NCBI RefSeq assembly: GCF_014645795.1
Contig: NZ_BMMK01000010.1
Coordinates: 39,226-103,225, forward strand
DNA length: 64,000 nucleotides
Source of the DNA: Longimycelium tulufanense
GTDB taxonomy: Bacteria > Actinomycetota > Actinomycetes > Mycobacteriales > Pseudonocardiaceae
Reading direction: 5' to 3'
The position numbers and the translations under genes were made by a program. Below are positions 35,461 through 44,350 of this stretch, piece after piece. The notes beneath the pieces are model-generated. The model saw nothing but the letters and a program-made list of their open reading frames with translations, had not been told where the DNA came from and did not search any database. The first letter of the stretch is position 1; each line of letters opens with the position of its first letter.

Positions 35461-36393
35461 TCAGTCCACCAGGCTGCGGCCGGTCAGCCGGAGGAAGACG
35501 TCCTCCAGTGTGCTGCGGCGGACCAGGGTGGCGACCGGCTGCACGCCCCGCTGGTGGGCGGTGGCCAGGGCACCCTCGCCGTCGTCGGCGTAGAGCAGCA
35601 GGCGGTCCGGCAGCACCTCGACCCGCTCGGCGAGGTCGCGGACCCGGTGGACGGCACCGTCCTGGCCGCCGGGTGGGAAGCGCAGCTCGACGACCTCCCG
35701 GCTGGAGTAGCGGCGGATGAGCTCGGCCGGAGAGCCCTCGGCGACGATGCGGCCGCCGTCCATCACCACGAGCCGGTCGCACAGCTGCTCGGCCTCGTCC
35801 ATGTAGTGGGTGGTGACGATCAGCGTGACGCCGGTCTGCTTGAGCCGGAACAGGCGGTCCCACAGCAGGTGGCGGGCCTGCGGGTCGAGGCCGGTGGTGG
35901 GCTCGTCGAGCAGCAGCAGCTCGGGGTCGTTGACCAGGGAGCGGGCGATGGTGAGCCGGCGTTTCATGCCGCCGGACAGCGGCTCCACCTCGTCGTCGGC
36001 GCGCTCGGTGAGCTGGGCGAAGTCCATCAGCTCGGCCGCCCTGGCGCGCACGTGCGCGCGGGAGAGGCCGAAGTAGCGGCCGTAGACCTGCAGGTTCTGC
36101 CGCACGGTGAGCTCGGTGTCGAGGTTGTCCTGCTGCGGCACGACCCCCAGGCGGGCTCGGATGCGGGGACCGTCGACGTCCGGGTCCATGTCGAGGACAC
36201 GCAGCTCGCCGGCGGACCGCGGCGACACGCAGGCGATCATGCGCATCGTGGAGGACTTGCCGGCGCCGTTGGGGCCGAGGAAGCCGAATGCCTCGCCGCG
36301 CCGCACCTCGACGTCGATGCCGCGGACGGCCTCGAAGTCACCGAAGCGTTTCACCAGCCCGCGTGCGCGCACGAGTGCCGTCTCCCCAGCCAC
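35461..36393 (-). CDS. ABC exporter ATPase, DrrA-like
   Basis: Nucleotide-binding subunit, 310 residues. Walker A is GPNGAGKSS, the signature is LSGGMKRRL, Walker B is LLLLDEPTTGLD, and the switch histidine is in VTTHYMDEAE. The C-terminal 80 residues form the DrrA-type extension. GTG 36393 is the start. Leads the three-gene exporter operon; there is no adjacent dedicated regulator. Confidence 0.94.
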   Translation of the reverse strand: MAGETALVRARGLVKRFGDFEAVRGIDVEVRRGEAFGFLGPNGAGKSSTMRMIACVSPRSAGELRVLDMDPDVDGPRIRARLGVVPQQDNLDTELTVRQNLQVYGRYFGLSRAHVRARAAELMDFAQLTERADDEVEPLSGGMKRRLTIARSLVNDPELLLLDEPTTGLDPQARHLLWDRLFRLKQTGVTLIVTTHYMDEAEQLCDRLVVMDGGRIVAEGSPAELIRRYSSREVVELRFPPGGQDGAVHRVRDLAERVEVLPDRLLLYADDGEGALATAHQRGVQPVATLVRRSTLEDVFLRLTGRSLVD

Positions 36394-36469
36394 CCGGTGA
36401 CCGTAACCCGGACGACCGACAGGACGCAGTTGGTTTCCCGCCGCGAAACGACCTCGGGGCGGGAGTCAG

Positions 36470-37012
36470 TCAGACGAGGCGGCGGTGGAACCAGACCTCG
36501 TCGCGCTCGTCGCCGGGGGCGAGGCGGATCGCACGGGGCAGCCGGCCGACCTCGCGCCAGCCGCGTCGCGCGTAGTACTCCGGCAGGCCGGTGCCGCCCC
36601 AGGCGGAGAGGTAGAGCTGTTCGAGGCCGAGTCGGCGGGCGTGCTCGGCACAACTCTCCAGCAACGCGGCGCCCCAGCCGCGGCCCTGCAACGCCGGGTC
36701 GACCATGAGCCGCTTGACCATGCCGCGGTGCTCGACCAGCGGCTGCGCGCCGGGTTGCAGGAAGGCGACCCCGACCAGGTCCGGGCCCCGGCGTAGCACC
36801 AGCATCCGGGACCGGCGCTCGGTCACCTCGGCGCCCACCAGCACGGCGGCCGCCTGGATCTCGGCGATGTCGACGTCGGGGGTGAAGTCGACGGCACCGC
36901 CGCCCCGGGACACCCGCAGCCACAGCTGTGCCAACGCCTCCACCAGCGCGGGGGTGAGCGTCTCGACGAGGTGCGGCCCGGTGACGGTTCCCGGGTCGGC
37001 GGTGCCGTTCAC
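36470..37012 (-). CDS. GNAT family N-acetyltransferase
   Basis: Acetyl-CoA-dependent acyltransferase of 180 residues. The CoA-binding motif A is VKRLMVDPALQGRGWGAALLESC and motif B includes LYLSAWGGTGLPEYYARRGW. Substrate unknown. GTG 37012 gives a complete fold and begins 19 bases after the ndk stop, so it is probably cotranscribed with ndk. Confidence 0.9.
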   Translation of the reverse strand: MNGTADPGTVTGPHLVETLTPALVEALAQLWLRVSRGGGAVDFTPDVDIAEIQAAAVLVGAEVTERRSRMLVLRRGPDLVGVAFLQPGAQPLVEHRGMVKRLMVDPALQGRGWGAALLESCAEHARRLGLEQLYLSAWGGTGLPEYYARRGWREVGRLPRAIRLAPGDERDEVWFHRRLV

Positions 37013-37031
37013 CGTCTTCAGTGGTCCGTTC

Positions 37032-37442
37032 TCACAGCTCCGGGAACCACAGCTTGATCTCGCGGGCCGCCGACTCGGCCGAGTCCGACCCGTGCACCAG
37101 GTTGAACTGGGTCTCCAGCGCGAAGTCACCGCGGATGCTGCCCGGGGCGGCCTTCTCCACCGGGTCGGTGCCCCCCGCCAGCTGCCGGAACGCGGCGATC
37201 GCGCGCGGGCCCTCGACGACGGCGGCCACCAGCGGCCCGGAGGTGATGAACTCCAGCAGGTCCCCGAAAAAGCTCTTTCCGTCGTGCTCCGCGTAGTGCT
37301 GCACGGCCAGTTCGCGGTCGACGGTGCGGAGCTCGAGCGCGACCAGCTTGAGGCCCTTGCGCTCGATCCGGGAGATCACCTCGCCGACCAAACCGCGGCT
37401 GACGCCGTCCGGCTTCACCAGGACCAGGGTGCGCTCGGTCAC
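37032..37442 (-). CDS. ndk: Nucleoside diphosphate kinase
   Basis: Balances NTP and dNTP pools by phosphate transfer through a histidine. 136 residues with the start [12 protein letters not shown] and the active-site [12 protein letters not shown], where the histidine is phosphorylated. Sits between rne and folC in the mycobacterial order; here several genes have come between. Confidence 0.97.
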   Translation of the reverse strand: MTERTLVLVKPDGVSRGLVGEVISRIERKGLKLVALELRTVDRELAVQHYAEHDGKSFFGDLLEFITSGPLVAAVVEGPRAIAAFRQLAGGTDPVEKAAPGSIRGDFALETQFNLVHGSDSAESAAREIKLWFPEL

Positions 37443-38464
37443 GGGGGTCTTACTCCTTCGTGCGGTACGTCCAAGAGGGTGTCGGTGCGCGCAGCGTAGC
37501 CAACCCGGGAGTGGGATAAGTCACCGGACCGGCACAACGGCGCTCCAACCGCGGGCGACGTTGCCGTCGTCCCGAGACGAGTGTGCCCGATTCCCGCCGC
37601 GCACCGGCAATGCACCTCGACGAAGTTTGGACCCCGAACAGACCTCACCCGCGGTACCGAACCTCCGGGGACATGGAGGAGGGCCACCACGGGTGAGGTC
37701 TTGCGATCACGTCCGTCCGGGTCGATCACGTCCCGTGGGCCACCCGGCGGAGCCGGAGCTGGGTGCCCCGGGGAGTGGACAGGCCCCACGATCAGCCGCG
37801 GACGGTGTGCGTGACGAGACCGACGAACCCCTTCATCACCCAATACCGAGGACGTGGAGGAGCCCGAGAACAACGCCGTCAACAGCGTGCAGCACGTCAT
37901 TCAACGTCATCTGAATGCACCACCTTTCTTTCTTCCTGACACCGATCTCGACAGCGCGAGACCGGCATTGAGTAACCAGAACCCCCTCGGGGTGAGCGCA
38001 ATCCTGTGACCGGCGAACCTTCCCCGCAATAGCCCACACGAGTGATAACGCACACCACCCCGGAACAGCCGTGAGTCACCGGCAACGGAATTGCCATTCG
38101 GGGTAACACGAGGGCCGCAGAAACGAGTCAGTCGTAGCCGGGAGGAAAAGCATTTGAAACAGAGTCCGCGGCGTCACGCCCGACCGGTACCACGGAGACC
38201 TCGAGGCCGGGCAGCGGGCGAGGGGGAGACGTGCGGCGACACAACGCACAGCCGTTGATCCCCGCACGCCTCTCCGCACTCCCCTGCCACCACTCCCCGA
38301 CCAGATTTGTTTCGCCCACGTTTCCATGGTCCCGGCGACAACAAACGCCAGATACCGGCATCGACCACGCAACCCGCCGAACAGCCCGACAAAATGGGTG
38401 CGAATTCCGAATAGCCCGACCCCGCTGTGCCACCAATGTAACGGCTGCTTGGCGGGACCGGAAA
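37443..38464. other. Gene-poor kilobase between ndk and phoD
   Basis: A 1-kb stretch with lower GC than its surroundings around 37880-38130 and 38290-38460. Long frames here have unnatural composition and no ribosome sites. Only the 24-codon ORF listed separately looks plausible. The ndk promoter must lie near 37450-37650. Confidence 0.55.
37836..37910 (-). CDS. Possible 24-residue amphipathic peptide
   Basis: A short ORF, too small for usual gene calling: MTLNDVLHAV then DGVVLGLLHVLGIG. It is preceded by AAAGGTGG 9 nt before the ATG. Drawn as a helix, Asn4, Asp5, His8, Asp11 and His18 fall on one face and the rest is hydrophobic, so it could insert in membranes. A 14-codon ORF begins at its stop (TGATG). 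Third-position GC is only moderate. No known family was recognised; it may be chance. Confidence 0.35.
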   Translation of the reverse strand: MTLNDVLHAVDGVVLGLLHVLGIG

Positions 38465-40030
38465 TCAGCGTTCTGGCCGGAGCGTCGTGGACCACAACGC
38501 CCGGCCCGTGGCGTCCCGGAGATGGACCGTGAGTCGGCCCCAGGTGTCCACCTCAACCTCACCGAAGTGTTGGAAGCCGTCCAGCGGCGAGGTGTTGGGA
38601 GCGGGCGGGGCGTGCACGAACACCGCCTCGGGCCCGAAGGTGGGGTCGAGCTCGTTCGGCCCGAACGCGCCCGCGTGTAGCGGCCCGGAGACGAACTCCC
38701 AGAACGGGTCGAAGTCGGCGACGGCGGCCCGCTCCGGCGAGTAGTGATGGGCCGCGGTGTAGTGCACGTCGGCGGTGAGCCAGACCATGTTCCGCACGCG
38801 GCGGCGGGCCAGTTCCCGCAGCACCCGAGCCAGCTCGGCCTCACGCCCGGCCGGCGCGCCGGGCCGCCCGTTGGCGACGGCCTCGATGTTGTCGCCGTCG
38901 GGAACGACCAGGCCCAGGGGCATATCGGCGGCCACGATCTTCCAGGTGGCACGGCTACGGCTCATGGCGTCGACCAGCCAGCGGGCCTGCTTGTCGCCGA
39001 GGATGCGTTCGTAGGGTGCGGTACCCGGGGAGTTGGCGTCCCGGTAGGTGCGCATGTCGACCACGAACAGCTCGACATGCCCGCCGAACGCGAGGTTGCG
39101 GTACACCCGCCCGTCGACCGCCTTCCGTGGGTCGATCGGAACCCACTCGTGGAACGCCTGGAACGCGCGCTCGGCCAGCACGTCGACCCGCTTCTCGGTG
39201 TACCGGTCGTCGGTGAGGATCTCGCCGGGGTACCAGTTGTTGAGGACTTCGTGGTCGTCCCACTGGCCGATGGTGGGCGCGGTCGCGGCCAGGCGCCGGA
39301 AGTGCTCGTCGAGCAGGTTGTAGGCGAACTGGCCGCGGAACTCGGTGAGGGTCTCGGCGACCTTGGTCTTCTCCGGCGTGACGATGTTGCGCCACCGGCG
39401 GCCGTCGGGCAGGGTCACGTTCTCCCGCAGGGGGCCGTCGGAGTAGACGGTGTCGCCGCTGCAGAGGAAGAAGTCGGGCTCGCGGGCGGCCATCGCCGAG
39501 AAGATGGTCATGCCGCCCAGGTCAGGGTTGATGCCCCAGCCCTGGCCGACGATGTCGCCGGACCACACGAAACGCACCGGCCGGCGACCGAGTGGTGCGG
39601 TGCGGAAGCTGCCGGTGACCGGTTCGGCGGTGGCTCGGCCGTCGAGGTCCGCCACCCGAACCCGGTAGTGCACCCGCCGTCCCGGCGGCAGGTGGTGGAG
39701 CCGAACCTTGCCGGTGCCGTCGGTGTCGGGGGTGAGCACGGGGCCGCGTACGGTGCGCGCGACGCGGAAGGACGGGTCGAAGGAGACGTCGACGAGCATG
39801 CGTGACGGCCGGTCCGCCCGGGTCCAGACGAGGGCGCCGTGCGGGGTGACGTCGCCGGTCTGTACACCGTGGGTCAGCCGGGGACGGTCGCCGCGCACCA
39901 GCGCGGGACCGGTGCGGCGGGGTGCGGCGAGCGTGGTGGTGGGGAGGGCCAGGCCGGCGAGCGCGGCACCGGACCCGAGTGCCCCGGCCCGGAGGAGGGC
40001 GCGACGGTCGAGGGAACGCGGGTTCTCCAT
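38465..40030 (-). CDS. phoD: PhoD-like alkaline phosphatase/phosphodiesterase
   Basis: Exported metallo-phosphoesterase, 521 residues. A twin-arginine signal (SLDRRALLRAGALGSGAALAGLAL) begins the protein. A fibronectin-like PhoD_N domain (RLTHGVQTGDVTPHGALVWTRAD) precedes the catalytic domain with SGDTVYSDG, QWDDHEVLNNW and LTADVHYTAAH metal-binding motifs. Start ATG 40030 is fixed by the Tat signal. A weak PHO-box-like TTCACC lies upstream near 40085, which would fit phosphate control, but it is not convincing. Confidence 0.93.
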   Translation of the reverse strand: MENPRSLDRRALLRAGALGSGAALAGLALPTTTLAAPRRTGPALVRGDRPRLTHGVQTGDVTPHGALVWTRADRPSRMLVDVSFDPSFRVARTVRGPVLTPDTDGTGKVRLHHLPPGRRVHYRVRVADLDGRATAEPVTGSFRTAPLGRRPVRFVWSGDIVGQGWGINPDLGGMTIFSAMAAREPDFFLCSGDTVYSDGPLRENVTLPDGRRWRNIVTPEKTKVAETLTEFRGQFAYNLLDEHFRRLAATAPTIGQWDDHEVLNNWYPGEILTDDRYTEKRVDVLAERAFQAFHEWVPIDPRKAVDGRVYRNLAFGGHVELFVVDMRTYRDANSPGTAPYERILGDKQARWLVDAMSRSRATWKIVAADMPLGLVVPDGDNIEAVANGRPGAPAGREAELARVLRELARRRVRNMVWLTADVHYTAAHHYSPERAAVADFDPFWEFVSGPLHAGAFGPNELDPTFGPEAVFVHAPPAPNTSPLDGFQHFGEVEVDTWGRLTVHLRDATGRALWSTTLRPER

Positions 40031-40347
40031 AATGGCTGGTTGTAGCGGGGTGGTTGTGCGCGCAGGCAACCCTGAGCCGACATTCAGGTGAATCCGGGGG
40101 ACACACCTCCACCGCCCGGTGGATCGGGTACTGGTCGCGCGCCCTGCGAGGAGTGATCCTGGTGCCACCCACAACTTGCGGGGGTGCCCCGACCCAGTTG
40201 GTACGGGGGCCGGATGACCTTGCGGGCGCAGCCCACACCGCTACCGGTCCAGCTCGTGCTTCTGCGAGCCGTGCGCTGGGCCCGCGCACCGACAACCGGC
40301 GAGGAATCTGCTGGGGGCCGCCGATCAACCACGGTTACGCTCGCGTC
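40031..40347. other. Divergent promoter region of phoD and the phosphatase-like gene
   Basis: This 317-base gap should carry both promoters. The frames passing through it have no ribosome site. No clear operator was found beyond the weak TTCACC motif near 40085. Confidence 0.45.
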
Positions 40348-40776
40348 GTGGTCACTGCGTGGGATCCCACGACGGCCGGCGTGCTACGACTGCCCTCGGG
40401 CCGGCTCGTTCGCGGCCGCGGACTGCGCCACCCCGTTCCCCCGGATCCGCTCCCCACCTTCGCGCTGTACCTGCTGGGCCACGAACCACCGCCTGTCGCC
40501 TGGGAAAGTCGGTGGGTTCGCTGGCCCGACTTCTGGTTGCCGTCTGACCACGCGGGAACCGCTGACGCGTTGCGCGAGGCATGGATGCGTGCCAGAACCG
40601 AGCGCGTCGAGGTCGCGTGTGCCGGTGGATACGGCCGTACCGGCACAGCACTGGCGTGCCTCGCCGTTCTGGATGGGATACCCAACCGCGAGGCAGTCGC
40701 CTACGTCCGGAAGCATTACGCCGCACGCGCCGTCGAGATGCCCTGGCAACGCCGTTTTGTCTCCCGCTTCCGGTAA
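40348..40776 (+). CDS. Protein-tyrosine phosphatase family protein
   Basis: A 142-residue cysteine-dependent phosphatase of the dual-specificity type. The P-loop is CAGGYGRTG (C-x5-R-T) with the catalytic cysteine near residue 91. An upstream aspartate in WLPSDHAG could be the general acid. The small size is that of a bare catalytic domain. GTG 40348 (MVTAWDPTTAG) is the likely start, with no clear ribosome site. Lies next to the NBR1-Ig gene; a link is unproven. Confidence 0.8.
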   Translation: MVTAWDPTTAGVLRLPSGRLVRGRGLRHPVPPDPLPTFALYLLGHEPPPVAWESRWVRWPDFWLPSDHAGTADALREAWMRARTERVEVACAGGYGRTGTALACLAVLDGIPNREAVAYVRKHYAARAVEMPWQRRFVSRFR

Positions 40777-40964
40777 CGGCCCACCCCATGAAACCGCAAC
40801 CCCACGCCATCCCACCGACGCGATGAACCTTCCACGCCAGCGCCATGAAACCGGGGAGTGTCCCGGAAGACGTTGTGCCGCAAGCGATCTGTGAGGCTTT
40901 GCAGGCCGATGTTTCCGCGCTCCAACGGTTTGTTCACCGCCGGGCGTGGCCTTTTGCCGATGGG

Positions 40965-41903
40965 TCAGCGAACGATCTTGACGAGATAGAAGATGCCGCG
41001 ATGCCCGGGCAGGAGCAGCCGCCCGTGTGCGTCCGCCATCTTCCAGTAGACCTGGCAATGGCCCGGCTCGTCGGGAGCGCGGACCTCGACCGAGACCTGC
41101 ACGGTCTCCCCCGGCCTGGTGTCCGGGATCCGCACCCGGTCAACGGACTCGCACGGACCTGGGCGGCCGAAGTCGCCCTCCCGGATCAGGTAGCGGTCGA
41201 TCCACGGCACATTGCCGGAGTTGCGTATCTCCCAGGTCTTCACGAAGTGCGCACCGGTGGGAATCTCGGTGCCGTCGGGAATCGTGACGTCGCGGACGAA
41301 CTCCGAACCATCCCCCTCGATGACGGGCTTCGGCGCTGGTGCCTGGGATTCGTCGGACGCGCCGGTCCGCAGGTAGTGGACGCCCAGGACCCCGGTCACC
41401 CCCAGCACGGCCACCGTGGCCGCGGCAGCGACGAGCCACCATCCCCGCGGCCGGGACTCCCGGGGCTCGTCCAGCACCGCGGCGTCCACCACGAGACCGG
41501 GCCGCTCGTCGCGCGTCCGCGGCTCCACCGGCGTGGCGTCCGGCGTGGGGACGGGCGCGGCGTTCTCCTCGAAGCCCGCCAGCCGGTCGCGTGCCTGCTC
41601 CCAGCGGGCCCGCCACGTCCGGCGCGCTTCCTCGATGTCCCGCCCGAGCACACCGACCTCGAGCGTGCGGACGAACTCCCAGGTGATCTCCCACGAGGGC
41701 AGCTGCCGGCCCCGCGCTGCCGCGGACAGCGCGGACTTCGAGGCCAACGCGCCGTGGTCGGATCGCATCCGGTCGTAGGAGGGGTCACCGGCGGCCCGCT
41801 TCAGCTCCCACAGCTGACCGGCGAAGTCCGCGGCCGGGCCCGCGGACGCGTCGGGGCGGGCGGAGACCCGCCCGCGTCTACCGGTTCCCCGCTGGTCGCT
41901 CAG
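40965..41903 (-). CDS. HTH-like, membrane-anchored NBR1-Ig protein
   Basis: A 312-residue protein with three parts. Residues about 20-95 look like the degenerate XRE-type helix-turn-helix of actinobacteria (FAGQLWELKRAAGDPSYDRMRS..LPSW..WEFV). One membrane helix follows near 165-185 (WWLVAAAATVAVLGVTGVLGV). The outer C-terminal domain is NBR1-Ig-like (TEIPTGAHFVKTWEIRNSGNVPW, HCQVYWKMAD). No ATG or GTG is available; CTG 41903 overlaps the upstream stop as CTGA. Function unknown. Confidence 0.78.
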   Translation of the reverse strand: MSDQRGTGRRGRVSARPDASAGPAADFAGQLWELKRAAGDPSYDRMRSDHGALASKSALSAAARGRQLPSWEITWEFVRTLEVGVLGRDIEEARRTWRARWEQARDRLAGFEENAAPVPTPDATPVEPRTRDERPGLVVDAAVLDEPRESRPRGWWLVAAAATVAVLGVTGVLGVHYLRTGASDESQAPAPKPVIEGDGSEFVRDVTIPDGTEIPTGAHFVKTWEIRNSGNVPWIDRYLIREGDFGRPGPCESVDRVRIPDTRPGETVQVSVEVRAPDEPGHCQVYWKMADAHGRLLLPGHRGIFYLVKIVR

Positions 41904-42082
41904 GGCCGCCGCCCTTCCCTCGCCCGACGGTCGCCGGCCGGCGCGGCCGGCCGGCCCGAGCGCGTCACCACGCGACCGAACACCGCCGGCCCCGTGGGCA
42001 CCACCTCGACACCACGGGCGACACCATGGGCACGGCACCATCGCGCGCGCCGAGGTGCCGTGCCGAGGTCGGCGACCGCCAT
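41900..42082 (-). CDS. Small basic protein upstream of the NBR1-Ig gene
   Basis: A 60-codon ORF starting ATG 42082 with a strong GAGGAGGGG 5 nt upstream. The third positions are strongly GC, as in real genes here. The product (MAVADLGTAPRRARWCRAHG onward) is arginine-rich with no membrane segment and no family recognised. Its TGA overlaps the CTG where the NBR1-Ig frame appears to begin. It may be a real small protein, a leader peptide, or the N-terminal part of a frame-shifted gene. Confidence 0.5.
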   Translation of the reverse strand: MAVADLGTAPRRARWCRAHGVARGVEVVPTGPAVFGRVVTRSGRPAAPAGDRRAREGRRP

Positions 42083-42231
42083 GCACTCCCCTCCTCGCTC
42101 GGCAGCCCCGCGACGCGCATGTCGGACGTCGACCGCGCGACGCGTTCGAGACAGATTCGGACCCCAGGATATTGCGCAGCGCCACCTCGACCGGCCGCAG
42201 ACTCCCCTTGGCGGGTGGTGCTCCTCACCCC

Positions 42232-42251
42232 CTGCGGCCGGACGGCCGCAG
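42232..42251. repeat. Palindrome in the 42.2 kb divergent region
   Basis: CTGCGGCC (42232-42239) pairs with GGCCGCAG (42244-42251) across GGAC. It lies between the small basic ORF and the YhgE-like gene and could be an operator or a bidirectional terminator. Confidence 0.4.
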
Positions 42252-42376
42252 CCCCGTGTGCGGAAAGCGCACCACCCAACGCTCCATCGGATGAAGCCGC
42301 AGGCCGACCATGCGTGTCGGGTTGTCCGTGCTGATATCGGCCGGAGGATCGAGCCGGGTCCACGGGGAGGTGTGCG

Positions 42377-43462
42377 GTGGCCGCGAACGAGAGGCCGGAA
42401 CGCGGGCTGGGGCAACGGCTACGGGAAGCGGTGACCGTGCGGGCCGCCCTGCTGGTGCTCGGCGTGTTCCTACTCCAGCTCGCGTTCATCCTCTCCTACG
42501 TCGGTGCGCTGCATCACCCCGAACCACACAAGATTCCCCTCGCGGTCGCGGCCCCGCAGCAGCAGATCGCCGACCAGGTCGTGGACCAGCTCAACGAGCT
42601 TCCCGGCACCCCGATCGACGCCCGGCGGGTCGCCGACGAGACAGCGGTCCGCGACGAGATCAACCAGCGCGAGGTGGACGCCGGGCTCGTGGTCAACCCC
42701 ACGGCCGCCACCGACCACCTGCTGCTGGCCGGAGCGGCCGGCCCGGCCCTCGCCAGCGTCACCGTGAACGTGCTGAGCAGGGCTTACTCCGTGCAGGGCC
42801 GGGAGTTGACGGTCACCGACATCAAGCCGGTCTCCAGCGGGGACGGCCGCGGGCTGTCCTCGTTCTACGTGGTGATCGGCTGGATGGTGGGCGGTTACCT
42901 GGTGGCCGCGATCCTCGGCCTGGCCGGGGGCGCCCGGCCCGCCACCTTCGGGCGCACGATCATTCGGCTCACCACGCTGGCGGTCTACGCGATCGCCTCC
43001 GGGTGGGGCGGCGCGGTCATCGTCGGCCCGGTGCTCGACGCGCTGCCCGGCGGTTTCGTGTCCCTGTGGGCGGTGGGTGCGCTGGTGGTCTTCGCGACCG
43101 CGGCGGCCACGATGGCGGCGCAGACGATCGCCGGGGTGGTCGGGATCGGTGTGGCGATCCTGGCGTTCGTGGTGCTGGGTAACCCGAGCGCGGGCGGCCC
43201 CTACCCGCAGCCGTTGCTGCCCACGTTCTGGCGGGAGATCGGCCCGTACCTGCCGCCGGGCGCGGGCACCACCGCGACCCGCAGCGTCGCCTACTTCGAC
43301 AACGCCGGGGCCGGGCAGGCACTGTGGATCCTCGCCATCTACGCGATAGCCGGTGTCCTCGTCACGCTGGTCGTCGCGAGGCTGCTGCGCAGGGACCGCG
43401 GCCGGCGTAGTGAACCGGGCTCGGAATCGGCCGGGGAGCGTTCGGAAGCGCCGGAATCCTGA
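42377..43462 (+). CDS. YhgE/Pip-like multi-pass membrane protein
   Basis: A 361-residue membrane protein. One N-terminal helix (ALLVLGVFLLQLAFILSYVGAL), an extracytoplasmic domain of about 130 residues, then five more helices to a charged cytosolic tail. This layout resembles the ABC-2-like YhgE/Pip and DUF3533 exporter-type families; no ATPase gene adjoins it. GTG 42377 has GGGGAGG 6 nt upstream. Role unknown. Confidence 0.72.
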   Translation: MAANERPERGLGQRLREAVTVRAALLVLGVFLLQLAFILSYVGALHHPEPHKIPLAVAAPQQQIADQVVDQLNELPGTPIDARRVADETAVRDEINQREVDAGLVVNPTAATDHLLLAGAAGPALASVTVNVLSRAYSVQGRELTVTDIKPVSSGDGRGLSSFYVVIGWMVGGYLVAAILGLAGGARPATFGRTIIRLTTLAVYAIASGWGGAVIVGPVLDALPGGFVSLWAVGALVVFATAAATMAAQTIAGVVGIGVAILAFVVLGNPSAGGPYPQPLLPTFWREIGPYLPPGAGTTATRSVAYFDNAGAGQALWILAIYAIAGVLVTLVVARLLRRDRGRRSEPGSESAGERSEAPES

Positions 43463-43511
43463 GCACTGCCGCAACGAACGACCGGAGCGCCGCCCTTCCT
43501 GTCGAGAGGTT

Positions 43512-44264
43512 TCACCTGGCCGGCTCGGCCGCGGTGATTAGACGGGTATGCGCCCACGGTGCCCACCACATCCGCCAGCCCAGGGACCGCACGCGAACGT
43601 CGGTCGCGCCGAACTCGGCCAGCCGGCGCCGGTAGTGCCTGATGCCCGCGATATCGGCGATCGCGAGCCGGCCGCCGGGGCGAAGGACCCGCATGGCCTC
43701 GTCGATCGCCTTCAGCCGGCCCGCGTCGGGGGGAATGTTGTGAATCGCCAGGCTGGAGACGACGACGTCGAACTCGGCATCGGAGAACGGCAGTTCTCGC
43801 ATGTCCCCGGTGTACAGCTCGACGCGGTCGGCCACGCCCTCGGCAACCGCGTTGCGCTCGGTGACCTCCACGGAGTTGCCGGACTGGTCGACCTTGCGCC
43901 ACAGATCCACGCCGACCGCCCGCCCCGTGGTCAGGCGCTGCGCGGCCATCAGCAGCACCGCGCCCCGCCCGCAGCCGAGATCGAGTATCTGCTCGTCGCC
44001 GCGTAGGTCGAGGTCATCGAGTACCCGCGACCACACCTGGAACTTCCCACGCCGGGTGGTGTGCAGGTACAGCCCGACCGAGATCCACATGAGTGCGGAG
44101 GCGGCGAAGGTCACTGCGGCCCACGCCGTATTGCCGACACCGACGTTGGTGATGCTGGCCAGGAGGGTGGCCGCACCGCTCATCACGAGGCCCAACAGGG
44201 GTCGGGGTGCGTCGACGCCGTACGAGCCCTGCCTCCTCGGTGAGGTGGGTTCCGCCTGTGTCAC
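43512..44264 (-). CDS. Membrane-anchored class I SAM methyltransferase
   Basis: A 250-residue protein with two N-terminal hydrophobic helices at about 25-65 followed by a Rossmann methyltransferase domain. Motif I is ILDLGCGRGAVLL, a DVVVSSLAIHNIP motif IV is present and the post-motif LRPGGRLAIADI is typical. The anchor suggests a lipid or quinone-like substrate. GTG 44264 has GGAG 6 nt upstream. Confidence 0.88.
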   Translation of the reverse strand: MTQAEPTSPRRQGSYGVDAPRPLLGLVMSGAATLLASITNVGVGNTAWAAVTFAASALMWISVGLYLHTTRRGKFQVWSRVLDDLDLRGDEQILDLGCGRGAVLLMAAQRLTTGRAVGVDLWRKVDQSGNSVEVTERNAVAEGVADRVELYTGDMRELPFSDAEFDVVVSSLAIHNIPPDAGRLKAIDEAMRVLRPGGRLAIADIAGIRHYRRRLAEFGATDVRVRSLGWRMWWAPWAHTRLITAAEPAR

Positions 44265-44350
44265 GTCAGTCTCCGCCCACGTGTTGCTCCGGTTGGTCAG
44301 AGTCTGACATCACGACTCGTCACCGCATCACCACCCCTCGAATTGCAGGA

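Noticed and set aside
37439-37900. 153-codon minus frame upstream of ndk
   Set aside because: No ribosome site, mixed composition and no motif; overlaps the ndk promoter region.
40070-40095. PHO box upstream of phoD
   Set aside because: Only one half resembles the GTTCACC repeat, so phosphate control is not supported.
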